A stretch of 64,000 bases of DNA from NCBI GenBank assembly GCA_024642205.1, contig JAHEBQ010000005.1:62905-126904 (forward strand), given 5' to 3'. Below, in pieces: positions 9,596-18,609 of this stretch. The position numbers and the translations under genes were made by a program. The DNA is from Planctomycetaceae bacterium. GTDB lineage: Bacteria > Planctomycetota > Planctomycetia > Pirellulales > Pirellulaceae. Each line of letters begins with the position of its first letter. Position 1 is the stretch's first letter. Below the pieces are notes generated by a model, which was not told where the DNA came from, did no database searches, and saw only the letters and a program-made list of their open reading frames with translations.

Positions 9596-10992
9596 AGATT
9601 CGATCCATTCTCATCGCGGTGCTGTTCGTCGGTCTTCTGATTCTGCCGATCGTCTTTCGCGGCAGGTATTGGGCATTCGAAGCCATTCCGGCGAGTCGTT
9701 CCGAGGTGGTGTTCTGGCACTTCTGGGGGGGCGAAGACCGCGATGTCGTGGATGATGTCGTCGACCGATTCAACCAATCGCAAACAGATTATTTCGTTCG
9801 GGCAATTGCGATGCCCGGGAATAACCTCCAGGCCAAACTTTTTCTTTCCGTCGCCGGCGGCGCCCCCCCGGACATCGTTAACCAGGACGACCCGGTGTTG
9901 GCCGATTGGGGAGAGCGAGGTGTCATTCACGCGATCGACGAAATCGCTCCACTGGAAGAGGTTCAAGCGGTGCGAGGCTGGATGCTGGACTCGGCTCAGC
10001 GGCTATCGGTATACAACAACCGAATGTATGGGATTTGTAATGGCCTGGACATTCGGGCACTTTATTACAACAGGACGGCATTGGACCGAATCGGAGCCGG
10101 TCCACCCGCAACTCTGGGTCAGCTCGACGCGATTGCCAATGCAATTGCCCCGTTTGATCAAGTAGTCAATCCCCATCAATTTGGCTACCTACCGGACTCG
10201 CGGAGGTTGTGGGCCTGGGGATATGTGTTTGGAGGCAATTTTTACGAGCCAGAATCGGGTATCGTTACCGTTGGCTCACCCGAGATCATCAACGCACTTC
10301 GCTGGATGAAAAGCTACGCCGTGAGGTACGGCTCGGACAACATTTCCGCCTTTCGCAAAGGAGACCAGTCGCTTCCGGGAAAGACGTTTCCGCTACTGCC
10401 GGTAGCGGATGAAGATGTGATCGGACGCTATGTCCTGATCATGGACGGCCAATGGCGGGTTAGAAATATCAACGCCTTTCAAGAACGTCGCCGCCAGCAA
10501 GGGCTCGCTGTGCCAGAGTTTGGTGTTTGCCCGTTACCCACGCCTTCGGCGGGACCGGGAATTTCGCCACGACAGAAAGCCGGTTGGGTTAACGGCAATT
10601 TCTTCGTCGTCCCGCGCGGCGCGAGAAATACGGCGGGAGCATGGGCGTTCGCGAAATTCTGGATCGGTTATGAAGACCCTGAGCAAGCCGCCAAGACCTG
10701 CGCGGCGGGGGGTTGGATTCCAGTTTCACAATCGGTGACCCACAGCAAAGGATTTCAGGATTACCTTCAATCCAATCCGTTATTTGAAACATTTGTGGAT
10801 CTCGCAGCCAGCCCGAACCAGTTTCCCACGCCGCAAGTCGTCGGTGCTGCGATGTTCCGGAGAACGGTTGAGGGTGCCGCGTATGAAGCGATGAACAACG
10901 TGACCAAACCAGTTGAAGAAATCCTTGCCGATGCACAACAGCGAATCCAGCGACAACTGAATCGTTTTAAACCCGCTTCGTTATCGGAATAA
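9592..10992 (+). CDS. ABC importer solute-binding protein, membrane-anchored
   Basis: 466 residues of the family 1 extracellular solute-binding type. The start ATG overlaps the preceding stop; a longer frame beginning upstream only reads through the permease gene. The N-terminus (MKIRSILIAVLFVGLLILPI) is a hydrophobic signal or anchor without a lipobox. The mature part opens with EVVFWHFWGGEDRDVVDDVV, the usual first strand and helix, and continues with AGGAPPDIVNQDDPVLADWG and NNRMYGICNGLDIRALYYN, typical of oligosaccharide- or glycerol-phosphate-type binders. It delivers substrate to the two permeases encoded on either side. The ligand cannot be deduced. Confidence 0.9.
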   Translation: MKIRSILIAVLFVGLLILPIVFRGRYWAFEAIPASRSEVVFWHFWGGEDRDVVDDVVDRFNQSQTDYFVRAIAMPGNNLQAKLFLSVAGGAPPDIVNQDDPVLADWGERGVIHAIDEIAPLEEVQAVRGWMLDSAQRLSVYNNRMYGICNGLDIRALYYNRTALDRIGAGPPATLGQLDAIANAIAPFDQVVNPHQFGYLPDSRRLWAWGYVFGGNFYEPESGIVTVGSPEIINALRWMKSYAVRYGSDNISAFRKGDQSLPGKTFPLLPVADEDVIGRYVLIMDGQWRVRNINAFQERRRQQGLAVPEFGVCPLPTPSAGPGISPRQKAGWVNGNFFVVPRGARNTAGAWAFAKFWIGYEDPEQAAKTCAAGGWIPVSQSVTHSKGFQDYLQSNPLFETFVDLAASPNQFPTPQVVGAAMFRRTVEGAAYEAMNNVTKPVEEILADAQQRIQRQLNRFKPASLSE

Positions 10993-11025
10993 CCCCGTGG
11001 ACCGGATCAGCCAGAGGATAGGGCC

Positions 11026-11349
11026 ATGAATAAAACTGAAACGTCCACGAACAGGCGGATGATGCGTTGTTCGATCGCGCACCTGTTTCTCTTGATTTTT
11101 GGAACTGACGTTTTTTGTTTCGTGTTGATGTATGACAACCTCAGGTTGCGAGTTCCGTTGACGACGAGCGTGGCAGTCGTCGGATTGAACGCAATGTTCG
11201 CAACGATTCTGGACCGCGGGGAACGACAGGCTAATTCGATTGGTTTCACCGGTCGCCGCTGGTTCCGCAATGTCCAGGCAGTGGAACTTGCAGAGGTTGG
11301 TACAGTCATTCATGACCCAACCAACGGATTGGATGGGGTCGGAAAATGA
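11026..11349 (+). CDS. small membrane protein embedded in the ABC importer operon
   Basis: 107 residues, not recognised as a known family. Two hydrophobic stretches (about 16-37, IAHLFLLIFGTDVFCFVL, and about 44-62) could span the membrane, followed by a soluble tail. It is judged real because it fills the gap between binding protein and second permease, has AGGAT about ten bases upstream of its ATG, and its stop overlaps the next start (ATGA at 11346). It may be an accessory or regulatory subunit of the importer, but that is inferred from position alone. Confidence 0.65.
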   Translation: MNKTETSTNRRMMRCSIAHLFLLIFGTDVFCFVLMYDNLRLRVPLTTSVAVVGLNAMFATILDRGERQANSIGFTGRRWFRNVQAVELAEVGTVIHDPTNGLDGVGK

Positions 11350-12167
11350 AAACGAGCTCCCGACCGTTGACCTATTTTCTGCTGTGGCTCGTCAGTGCGA
11401 TCTTCTCCCTGCCGCTGATCCTGATGCTCAGCGGTTCTCTGAAGTCGAGTGAACAGCTCACCCGCGACCCGTACCGAATCTGGCCAGAGCAATGGAACTG
11501 GTCGAATTACCTGGCGGCACTCGAAAGCATGCCGTTTCTCAGCTACCTGGCTAACACAATGGTCCTTTGTGTTGGCTGCGTGATGGGCACAACGCTATCG
11601 TGTGCCGTCGTGGCCTACGGGCTCTCGCGCGTCCAGTGGCGTGGTCAAAAATGGATATTCTCGCTGGTGGTCGGAACAATGTTGCTCCCCTGGCATGTCA
11701 CGATGATTCCAAGGTTCGTTTTGATCAGCCAACTTGGGCTTTACAATTCGTTCTGGGCGATCATTGGCCCGACGTTGCTGGGAGATGCATTTTTTATCTT
11801 TCTGCTCCGGCAGTTTTTTTTGACGATTCCGGAACAGTTATTCGAGGCCGGTCGAATCGATGGGCTTTCACATTGGGGATTGTTCTGGAAAATACTACTT
11901 CCGCTTTCCCGTCCGGCGTTGGCCACGGTGGCACTTTTTCAGTTCGTGCAGACGTGGAACGATTTCGGAGGTCCTTTGCTATATTTGAACGATCCGAAAA
12001 AGTTTCCGTTGGCATATGGGCTTGAGCGATTTGTCAGTTCATACGGTGACCAGACTCATTTGCTGTTGGCGGCAGCTGTTTTGTTTACATTACCGATTGT
12101 CGTCCTGTTCTTTCTGGCACAGCGAACATTCATCCAAGGCATCTCAACTACAGGAATCAAAGGTTGA
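11346..12167 (+). CDS. ABC sugar-type importer, permease subunit (MalG/UgpE-like)
   Basis: 273 residues with six predicted membrane spans. The EAA loop is EAGRIDGLSHWGLFWKILLP near 163-182, followed by the conserved VQTWNDFGGPLLYLND segment typical of MalG-class permeases. It pairs with the first permease to make the heterodimeric channel. Start and stop both overlap the neighbouring genes (ATGA and TTGA), so expression is tightly coupled. No ATP-binding subunit is encoded beside it; a shared MsmX/UgpC-type ATPase from elsewhere in the genome is the likely partner. Confidence 0.92.
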   Translation: MKTSSRPLTYFLLWLVSAIFSLPLILMLSGSLKSSEQLTRDPYRIWPEQWNWSNYLAALESMPFLSYLANTMVLCVGCVMGTTLSCAVVAYGLSRVQWRGQKWIFSLVVGTMLLPWHVTMIPRFVLISQLGLYNSFWAIIGPTLLGDAFFIFLLRQFFLTIPEQLFEAGRIDGLSHWGLFWKILLPLSRPALATVALFQFVQTWNDFGGPLLYLNDPKKFPLAYGLERFVSSYGDQTHLLLAAAVLFTLPIVVLFFLAQRTFIQGISTTGIKG

Positions 12168-13804
12168 ACCAACCAACAAAAAACGGCGGCTCATTCGACT
12201 GTGTGATCATCGGCGGTGGACACAACGGCTTGATCGCGGCCGCTTATCTGGCTCGGGCCGGCAAAAAAGTATGTGTGCTTGAGCGTCGTTCCATGCTCGG
12301 TGGCTGCAGCGTTACCGAAGAACTCTGGCCGGGATACAAGGTATCAACCGCATCGTACGTGGTCAGTCTGCTGCTGCCTGAAATCATCAACGATCTCAAA
12401 CTGAAAGAAAACGGGCTGAAGATTCTTCCCCGTCGACCATCGTCGTTTACTCCCATGCGGGACGGGCGACACTTGATGCTCGGCGCAGACCAGGCACAGA
12501 ATCGCCAGCAGATTGCCAAATTCAGTCACAAGGATGCCGAGGCGTTTGGAAAATACGAACACTTGCTTGAACAGGTCGCGATGCATCTTGAGCCGGTCCT
12601 CAACGAGACCTCTCCGGATTTGTTGCCACTCCCTGTCAGCTGGCGAAAAATTGGACTGGGCAAAAAGCTCCGCGACGCCCAAAAAGGCTGGCGCCTGCGG
12701 AAAGCGCTGGCGGCGATGCAGTCCAGTCTCCCCGAAGGACTGGAATTGCTGACTGCTGCTGCACGCCCGATCCTGGAACGTTGGTTTGAAACGGAAGTCC
12801 TCAAGGCAACCCTGGCTACGGACGCCGTCATCGGGGCATTCGCGTCGATCTCACAACCGGGAACCGCCTACGTTCTTTTACACCACGTCATGGGCACCGC
12901 GGGCGGAGCGCGTGGTGTGTGGGGCTATATCGAAGGCGGAATGGGAGCCCTCGCCGATTCGATCGCTGACGTCTGCCGGCAACTGGGCGTGACGATTCAT
13001 ACCCAATGCGAAGTCCAGTCTATTGACGTGGCCCACAACCGGGCGATCGGAGTTACCCTGACCGACGGTCGGCATTTTGCCGGCAAAGCCGTCGGGTCCA
13101 CGGTCGACGCCAATCTCACGTTCAACCGTTTTCTCAAGCCAGACCAATTGCCTGAGTCGTTTCGCAGTGCAGTCAATCGAATCGATTACCGTTCAGCCAC
13201 GGCCAAAATCAATCTGGCGTTGTCCGAACCGCCAGACTTCACCTGTTTGCCCGGAAACAAGATCGGTCCGCAACACAACGGGACGATTCACATCGGTGAA
13301 ACGATCGAAGAAATTGAGCGCGGATACGACGATGCCAAATATGGCGAGCCCAGCAAGACGCCGCTTGTCGAGATCACGATTCCAACGAGCGTCGATAAAA
13401 CGATCGCTCCGGAAGGGAAACACATCCTCTCGATGTTCGTGCAATACGCTCCGTACCAACTTAAGGATGGACTTCACTGGGACAACATCAAAGAATCGTT
13501 CGCCGACCGGTGCATCGAGCGTGTGGCCGAATATGCGCCCAACGTTCCCAATGCAATTGAACACCGACAGGTACTTAGCCCTGTCGACATCGAGCGCGTT
13601 TACGGACTGACGGGCGGAAATATTTTTCAGGGCTCAATGAATCTCAATCAACTTCACATGATGCGACCGATTGCCGGTTGGTCAGATCACCGGACACCCA
13701 TCAAAGGCCTGTACCTTTGCGGAGCCGCCAGTCACCCCGGCGGCGGTGTCATGGGAGCCTGCGGCAAAAACTCGGCTGAGGAAATCCTCCGGGACGGACT
13801 CTAA
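12164..13804 (+). CDS. FAD-dependent oxidoreductase, PYROXD2/phytoene-desaturase-like
   Basis: 546 residues of the COG1233 amine-oxidase/phytoene-desaturase superfamily. The FAD-binding Rossmann motif is IIGGGHNG near 15-22, followed by VCVLERRSMLGGCSVTEEL. The C-terminal FAD contact is GLYLCGAASHPGGGVMGACG. The sequence is closest in style to PYROXD2-like proteins rather than carotenoid enzymes. The start is TTG overlapping the permease stop (TTGA), with AGGA nine bases upstream, which places it in the importer operon. It may oxidise the imported compound or a derivative. Neither substrate nor electron acceptor can be read from the sequence. Confidence 0.88.
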   Translation: MNQPTKNGGSFDCVIIGGGHNGLIAAAYLARAGKKVCVLERRSMLGGCSVTEELWPGYKVSTASYVVSLLLPEIINDLKLKENGLKILPRRPSSFTPMRDGRHLMLGADQAQNRQQIAKFSHKDAEAFGKYEHLLEQVAMHLEPVLNETSPDLLPLPVSWRKIGLGKKLRDAQKGWRLRKALAAMQSSLPEGLELLTAAARPILERWFETEVLKATLATDAVIGAFASISQPGTAYVLLHHVMGTAGGARGVWGYIEGGMGALADSIADVCRQLGVTIHTQCEVQSIDVAHNRAIGVTLTDGRHFAGKAVGSTVDANLTFNRFLKPDQLPESFRSAVNRIDYRSATAKINLALSEPPDFTCLPGNKIGPQHNGTIHIGETIEEIERGYDDAKYGEPSKTPLVEITIPTSVDKTIAPEGKHILSMFVQYAPYQLKDGLHWDNIKESFADRCIERVAEYAPNVPNAIEHRQVLSPVDIERVYGLTGGNIFQGSMNLNQLHMMRPIAGWSDHRTPIKGLYLCGAASHPGGGVMGACGKNSAEEILRDGL

Positions 13805-13992
13805 TAGCCCGCGGTTACGGCATTTGACACAACCTAATCAAACGATTGCGGTGTCGACCGTCGGATCGCTTGTCAGAATGGCTGACGGTGCTTTCGAGGT
13901 CTTCCGAAAGCAGATAAATTCATACGCCTTACCGGTGCTGATTCGCTTGACTTCCACAGTAGCCTAAACCCGAACTCCAACTCGTAAGCCCA

Positions 13993-15777
13993 ATGCCACT
14001 TGTCGTCCAGAAATTCGGCGGAACCAGCGTTGCCGATAGCCAGAAAATTCTTGCTGCCGCAAGGAAGGCAGTTCGCGCGCACCAACAAGGCAATCAGGTC
14101 GTCATGGTGGTCAGCGCGATGGGTAAAAACACCGACGCGTTGATTGAACTGGCAAAAGAAGTTAACGAACGTCCGCCGGCTCGCGAGATGGACATGTTGC
14201 TGTCGACGGGCGAGCAGGTCAGTGTCGCCTTGATGGCGATGGCGATTGACTCACTCGGTTATAAAGCCGTCAGCTTGACGGGTGCCCAGATTGGAATCAA
14301 GACCGACAGCTCCCACACGAAAGCACGGATCCATTCCATCTCGACCGATCGGATCATGAATCTCCTGGATCAGGGCAATATCGTCATTGCGGCCGGATTC
14401 CAGGGAATTGATGACAACCTCAACATCACCACGTTGGGCCGAGGCGGAAGCGACACCACGGCCGTGGCGCTGGCCGCCGTTCTCGGGGCCGACCAGTGCG
14501 AAATCTATACCGACGTCGACGGCGTTTACACTACCGATCCGCGAATCCTGCCGGAAGCCTGCCTGATCAAGCAGGTTTGTTACGACGAGATGCTCGAACT
14601 GGCCAGCCTCGGAGCAGGCGTCCTGCATAGCCGCTCAGTCGAGTTCGGCAAGAAATTCAATGTCCCAATCCATGTACGCAGCAGCCTGAGCGATGTTCCC
14701 GGCTCAATCATCGTCGATACGGCAGAAACAGCAAGCCTGGCCGTCAGCGGCGCAGCGTTAACCAAAGACGAGGCCCTGATTTCGGTATTCGACGTTCCTG
14801 ATGTTCCTGGAACCATTTACAAGATCTTTGCGCCGATCGCAGACAAAAAGATCACGGTCGACATGATTGTTCAAAACGTCTCCGAGCAAGGCAACACGAC
14901 CGTCAGTTTCACGGTGCCTCGGGGCGAGGTCACCGACGCAATCGACGCCGTTAAATCGTCCATCGAAATGCTTGGAGGTCGGATCGGACGTATCGATCAA
15001 GACGTTTCCAAAGTCTCTGTTGTTGGACTGGGAATGGCGAAACAGACAGGTGTCGCCAATCGCATGTTTCGAACACTTGCCCAAGCCGGCGTGAACATGG
15101 AGATTATTACGACCAGTGAAATCAAGATCTCAGCGCTTGTGAAACGCGAATCGGCATTGAATGCCCTCCGGACCGTACATTCCGAGTTTGGGCTCGACAA
15201 AGTCGCCCCCTGCAACCCCGCGGAACCATCCACACGAGGTCCAGTTAATGCCGTAAGCGCAGCCGAAGTTGTCGACCGATTACAGCACAACCTCGGGATG
15301 GAGTCGTTAATGATCGATGATATTGCCATCGACGAATCCCAGTCGCGAATCACCCTCTCGAAAGTTCCCAACCGGCCAGGCATCGCGGCACAGTTGTTCG
15401 AGCGAATCGCCGAAGCGGGCGTGTTTGTCGACATGATTGTGCAGAGCTATGCCAGTGATCGAATCGCCGATATCACGTTCACCATGCCTCGCGATCAGTT
15501 CGAAAACGCGATCGTCGTTGCGAACCAGGTGTGCGCCGATTTCGGTTGTGAGAAAGTTGACTTCAAGGAATCGATCGCGAAGCTCTCCGTATCGGGAGTT
15601 GGCCTGCGAAGCCACACCGGAGTTGCAATCGGCATGTTCCGGGCATTGTCCGACGCCCAAATCAATATCGAAGCGATCAATACCAGCGAAGTTCGCGTCA
15701 ATGTGGTCGTCGACGGAGGATCAGGTCAGCAAGGAATCGCCTGCCTGCGCGAGGCGTTCTCTCGGTCGTTGGACTAA
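13993..15777 (+). CDS. lysC: aspartokinase with duplicated ACT regions
   Basis: Phosphorylates aspartate in the first step of lysine, threonine and methionine synthesis. The kinase domain covers about 1-260: KFGGTSVAD at 5-13, the GRGGSDTTAVALAA nucleotide/substrate region near 150, and YTDVDGVYTTDPR near 175. At 594 residues it is well above the 400-450 of common monofunctional enzymes because the regulatory ACT pair occurs twice: about 265-405 (with GLGMAKQTGVANRMFRTLAQ) and about 435-590 (with GVGLRSHTGVAIGMFRALSD). A similar doubled arrangement is known from cyanobacterial aspartokinases. No lysine riboswitch is apparent in the short leader. Confidence 0.95.
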   Translation: MPLVVQKFGGTSVADSQKILAAARKAVRAHQQGNQVVMVVSAMGKNTDALIELAKEVNERPPAREMDMLLSTGEQVSVALMAMAIDSLGYKAVSLTGAQIGIKTDSSHTKARIHSISTDRIMNLLDQGNIVIAAGFQGIDDNLNITTLGRGGSDTTAVALAAVLGADQCEIYTDVDGVYTTDPRILPEACLIKQVCYDEMLELASLGAGVLHSRSVEFGKKFNVPIHVRSSLSDVPGSIIVDTAETASLAVSGAALTKDEALISVFDVPDVPGTIYKIFAPIADKKITVDMIVQNVSEQGNTTVSFTVPRGEVTDAIDAVKSSIEMLGGRIGRIDQDVSKVSVVGLGMAKQTGVANRMFRTLAQAGVNMEIITTSEIKISALVKRESALNALRTVHSEFGLDKVAPCNPAEPSTRGPVNAVSAAEVVDRLQHNLGMESLMIDDIAIDESQSRITLSKVPNRPGIAAQLFERIAEAGVFVDMIVQSYASDRIADITFTMPRDQFENAIVVANQVCADFGCEKVDFKESIAKLSVSGVGLRSHTGVAIGMFRALSDAQINIEAINTSEVRVNVVVDGGSGQQGIACLREAFSRSLD

Positions 15778-15779
15778 TT

Positions 15780-15826
15780 TCGGGTTGACAACCTGCTCCG
15801 TCCGGATTGTTGCTATGGGAACCCGA
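15780..15826 (+). terminator. weak hairpin after lysC
   Basis: TCGGGTT (15780-15786) pairs with AACCCGA (15820-15826), followed by GGTTTTCTGG. The loop is long (33 bases) and the T-run short, so termination is only a possibility. Confidence 0.35.
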
Positions 15827-15892
15827 GGTTTTCTGGATCAGGGTAACTGGCACGGATTGAGCTGGTGGGAATGACAACCCCCAAAAAAAAAA

Positions 15893-15917
15893 CGGGATCG
15901 TTCTGGAAACGACCCCG
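15893..15917 (-). terminator. intrinsic terminator of the metalloprotease gene
   Basis: Minus-strand 10-base-pair stem (CGGGGTCGTT with AACGATCCCG, one G-U pair), five-base loop, then ten T (15883-15892). It lies 32 bases after the stop codon. Confidence 0.9.
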
Positions 15918-15949
15918 CATCGATTCTGCAATCAAATTCACCTCGGTTT

Positions 15950-16984
15950 TTAGTTGGCCCAGCGATGCCGCCGAAGCTTGTAGGGGTCCAGTACCGGATC
16001 GGAAGCCACTTCATCGACTCCACTTCCCTCTGAATCGACCGGACTTTTGTAGGACGCCTTGATCGTTGCCAGGTTAAATCGAAGTCCCGCCGCTGGCGGA
16101 ACCCCATTGTTATCAAAGGGATTGGTTCCTGATCCAACCACTTTTGGCCAGCGACCGGTTCCTTTGCCCTTGGGAGCTGCGAATGCTCCATTGATGCCAT
16201 CAACCGCAAACCCAAGATCGGCAAAAGCTCCCCAGGTTGCTTCTGCAATAAATGGATCTGCAAAAATAATTGTGTTCGTCGTCGTATCGATATCACCCAA
16301 AAACCCGGTCATGAGTTCCTTCTTGAAGGCCGCAGTGAACGCCTGATTGAAAAATGGGGGAGCGTCAATCCAGTGGCCCAACGCCGTTCCGGCTCCACCG
16401 CGTTGCTCCAGCGGTACGTACGATGCGATTGGGTTGCCAGTTTCCCGTCGATAGTTCTTGAGTGCGTAACCACCGTTGATATACTCGGTCGGACCAAAAC
16501 CGCCGCGGGGACCGATCAAATCATTACCGTCGAATAAAGTGCCGAATCCCAGTGCGTGCCCCATTTCGTGGGTAATCACCTGAACCAGCGTCCCGTCGGC
16601 AATCAAGCTGGGAAAGTCATCGAGATCAAAGGTCATCGATGACCGAACCGCAACTGCGAAATTCCTTCGACTGGAACCGAGCGTGATCACGGCGTCCGGC
16701 CCGGCAAATCCCAGGATTCCGAATGGACCATCAATCGGTGCAACGGTCGCCGAAATGGTCAATGAACCCAACTGGTCCAAAATCGCTCTCGGCAGCTCAG
16801 TACTGTAAGCCTGAATGCGGGCTTCCCAAATCGCCTCCGCCTCTCGAACCGCCGCCACTGCCGACGGGTCCACCGCACTGATATCGACGAAGATCACGTC
16901 GGCCTTGGCGCTGGAAAAACTGGCCATGCAGCTTGCCAAGACGGCAAAAGAACACTTGATCACACTTGATATTGTAGGACTCAT
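15950..16984 (-). CDS. exported leishmanolysin-like (M8) zinc metalloprotease
   Basis: 344 residues from the ATG used here; an upstream in-frame codon would only add a tail ahead of the signal peptide. The N-terminus MSPTISSVIKCSFAVLASC...AKA is a signal peptide, with a GGGAG site upstream. The metzincin zinc motif HEMGHALGFGTLFD lies near 134, the distant third histidine in GHWIDAPPF near 202, and ELMTGFL near 221 supplies the Met-turn, which is the arrangement of leishmanolysin. The catalytic residues appear intact, so it should be an active secreted endopeptidase. The C-terminal 60 residues (Gly/Pro-rich, ending RRHRWAN) have no recognised domain. A strong terminator follows. Confidence 0.8.
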   Translation of the reverse strand: MSPTISSVIKCSFAVLASCMASFSSAKADVIFVDISAVDPSAVAAVREAEAIWEARIQAYSTELPRAILDQLGSLTISATVAPIDGPFGILGFAGPDAVITLGSSRRNFAVAVRSSMTFDLDDFPSLIADGTLVQVITHEMGHALGFGTLFDGNDLIGPRGGFGPTEYINGGYALKNYRRETGNPIASYVPLEQRGGAGTALGHWIDAPPFFNQAFTAAFKKELMTGFLGDIDTTTNTIIFADPFIAEATWGAFADLGFAVDGINGAFAAPKGKGTGRWPKVVGSGTNPFDNNGVPPAAGLRFNLATIKASYKSPVDSEGSGVDEVASDPVLDPYKLRRHRWAN

Positions 16985-17344
16985 CTCAGCTTTTCTCCCA
17001 GATGCACCAAGCGCGACGCTCGGGCCGATATTCAAACTATGTCCGACTCGGGTATGGAATTGGACATTCAAATTTCATATTAGTTCCAGTATACCCCAAA
17101 GGCAACACAATGACGGCAATTCGGGGATTTCGGGCAATTTCGTCAATCTGGGCTGCTCAGTTGTTCGACCTTTTCTGATATCAATTGTCGAAAAACTGAC
17201 ATGTTCGTCAAATTCCTGTTTTCTTATTCAACCCTCACAAACCAACACCCGATAGACCAGTTAGCGGAATCCTTTGGCATTCCCTGGTAGCGGAATCCGT
17301 GGATTTCTCGTGGACTGCAACTGCAAATAGGCAGGAAGAAAGCA
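16985..17344. other. divergent intergenic region between protease and BBP7-like genes
   Basis: 360 bases that must carry promoters for both genes. The central part (about 17040-17240) is A/T-richer than its surroundings. A direct repeat near the right end is listed separately. AGGAAG before the ATG at 17345 is a good ribosome site. No clear promoter hexamers were identified. Confidence 0.5.
17262..17298. repeat. 11-base direct repeat upstream of the BBP7-like gene
   Basis: TAGCGGAATCC occurs at 17262-17272 and 17288-17298, a period of 26 bases, ending about 46 bases before the start codon. AGCGGAATCC recurs at 18470-18479 just past the gene's terminator. This may be a regulator-binding repeat or chance. 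Confidence 0.4.
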
Positions 17345-18388
17345 ATGGCTTTGAAAAACACATTAGTAATTGGTGCCCTTCTCATTTCCTTTGTCGCCTC
17401 TGGGGTGACCGATGGGCAAGTCGACAAACCGAGTCCCCGATTCAGGTATAAATCGGTCGAGAAACCGGATGAGACCCGACCGTACGCAACACCTGGGGTT
17501 TTCGATTATGATGCCCAGATGTTTGCTCCGTTGGAATTCACCAACGGGAAACAGAAGAAACCCAACACGGGATTCTATTTTGCCTTGGACAAGACGTATA
17601 CCAGCGTCACCAAAGCCAACCGAATCGGCCAGCAATCAAACACGATTCAAACGGGTTCTACCTATATCTGGGGGACTCGATACGATTTTGGCTGGTTTTC
17701 CGATGAAGATGACGGTTGGGGATTCACCTACCAGGTTGCCGACGGGATTTATTTTTCGTCGGGTCAGGACGTGTCGGTTGCCAATCCGATGTTGGTGGAT
17801 ATGAATGTTTCGACATTTGAACTCAACCGTATGTTTCGCCAGGAACTGTCACAAGGCGGATATTTCGAGCCCTACATCGGAGTTCGGTTCACGCACATCG
17901 GTGATAACACAATCGAAGACACGCGGCAGACCGTTGGTACAACAATTGTTGGCAACCGCTTCAAGCAGAACGTGACAAACGATGCGTTTGGCTTCCAGGC
18001 GGGCGGACGATACAATCGTCGCCAAGGACACTGGAGAACGACATTCGACGGTGCCTTGGCAACGATGTACAACCAACAACGATATTTTGCGACTGACATT
18101 TCCAACGCCGCTGCCGTTCAGGCGATATCGGAAACCTACCAATCCGATCAATCGTTTGTCCCGATCATCGACGGTCAATACGAAGTTGCCTACAACATCA
18201 GCCGCGACATTTCTTTGAACACGGGTGTTCAAGTGACCTACGACTGGAATGGTATCGCCCGGGCCAATACAAACACAACGAACCTGAATCCCAACTCGGT
18301 CTTCGGAGCGGGTGGTGGACCGACCGGGTTCTTCGATGGGAGTCACTTGTCCGCCGGCTTCATCTTTGGAGTTGAATGGCGTCGATAA
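17345..18388 (+). CDS. BBP7-like outer-membrane beta-barrel protein
   Basis: 347 residues: a signal peptide (MALKNTLVIGALLISFVASG, cut near TDG), then strands alternating Tyr/Phe/Trp with polar residues (YIWGTRYDFGWFSDEDDGWG, YFEPYIGVRFTHIGDNTI, FGFQAGGRYNRRQGHWRTTF) and a C-terminal strand ending FIFGVEWRR. This resembles the BBP7 barrel family that is expanded in planctomycetes. It probably sits in the outer membrane; the function is unknown. AGGAAG precedes the ATG and a very strong terminator lies 36 bases past the stop, consistent with high expression. Confidence 0.75.
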   Translation: MALKNTLVIGALLISFVASGVTDGQVDKPSPRFRYKSVEKPDETRPYATPGVFDYDAQMFAPLEFTNGKQKKPNTGFYFALDKTYTSVTKANRIGQQSNTIQTGSTYIWGTRYDFGWFSDEDDGWGFTYQVADGIYFSSGQDVSVANPMLVDMNVSTFELNRMFRQELSQGGYFEPYIGVRFTHIGDNTIEDTRQTVGTTIVGNRFKQNVTNDAFGFQAGGRYNRRQGHWRTTFDGALATMYNQQRYFATDISNAAAVQAISETYQSDQSFVPIIDGQYEVAYNISRDISLNTGVQVTYDWNGIARANTNTTNLNPNSVFGAGGGPTGFFDGSHLSAGFIFGVEWRR

Positions 18389-18423
18389 CAGCTAAGTCAG
18401 CTAACACGGAACTCAACTTGATA

Positions 18424-18455
18424 ACGGGCGCGGGAATTCAAATTCCGGCGCCCGT
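18424..18455 (+). terminator. intrinsic terminator of the BBP7-like gene
   Basis: ACGGGCGC pairs with GCGCCCGT, and inside it GGAATT pairs with AATTCC across one mismatch. Eight T follow (18455-18462). Confidence 0.92.
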
Positions 18456-18519
18456 TTTTTTTCCCGAAAAGCGGAATCCAACGCCAGTCCCTCCAGGCTC
18501 GGGGCGATCCTTCGTTTTC

Positions 18520-18609
18520 GAGGTTGAGACTCTCTCCGAGACCTGTTTCATGCGCCTCGACGATTCGGCAGGAGCCTCAACCTCCCAATTACGGACCGCG
18601 CCTGGGAGG
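18520..18609. repeat. nested inverted repeats (REP-like element)
   Basis: GAGGTTGAG (18520-18528) is matched by its exact complement CTCAACCTC (18576-18584). Overlapping that, CCTCCCA (18581-18587) pairs with TGGGAGG (18603-18609). The two stems are mutually exclusive. No open frame or target duplication is seen. Confidence 0.5.

Noticed and set aside
13805..13992. Possible lysine riboswitch before the aspartokinase gene.
   Set aside because: The leader is under 190 bases, and no conserved lysine-element core or terminator hairpin could be found.
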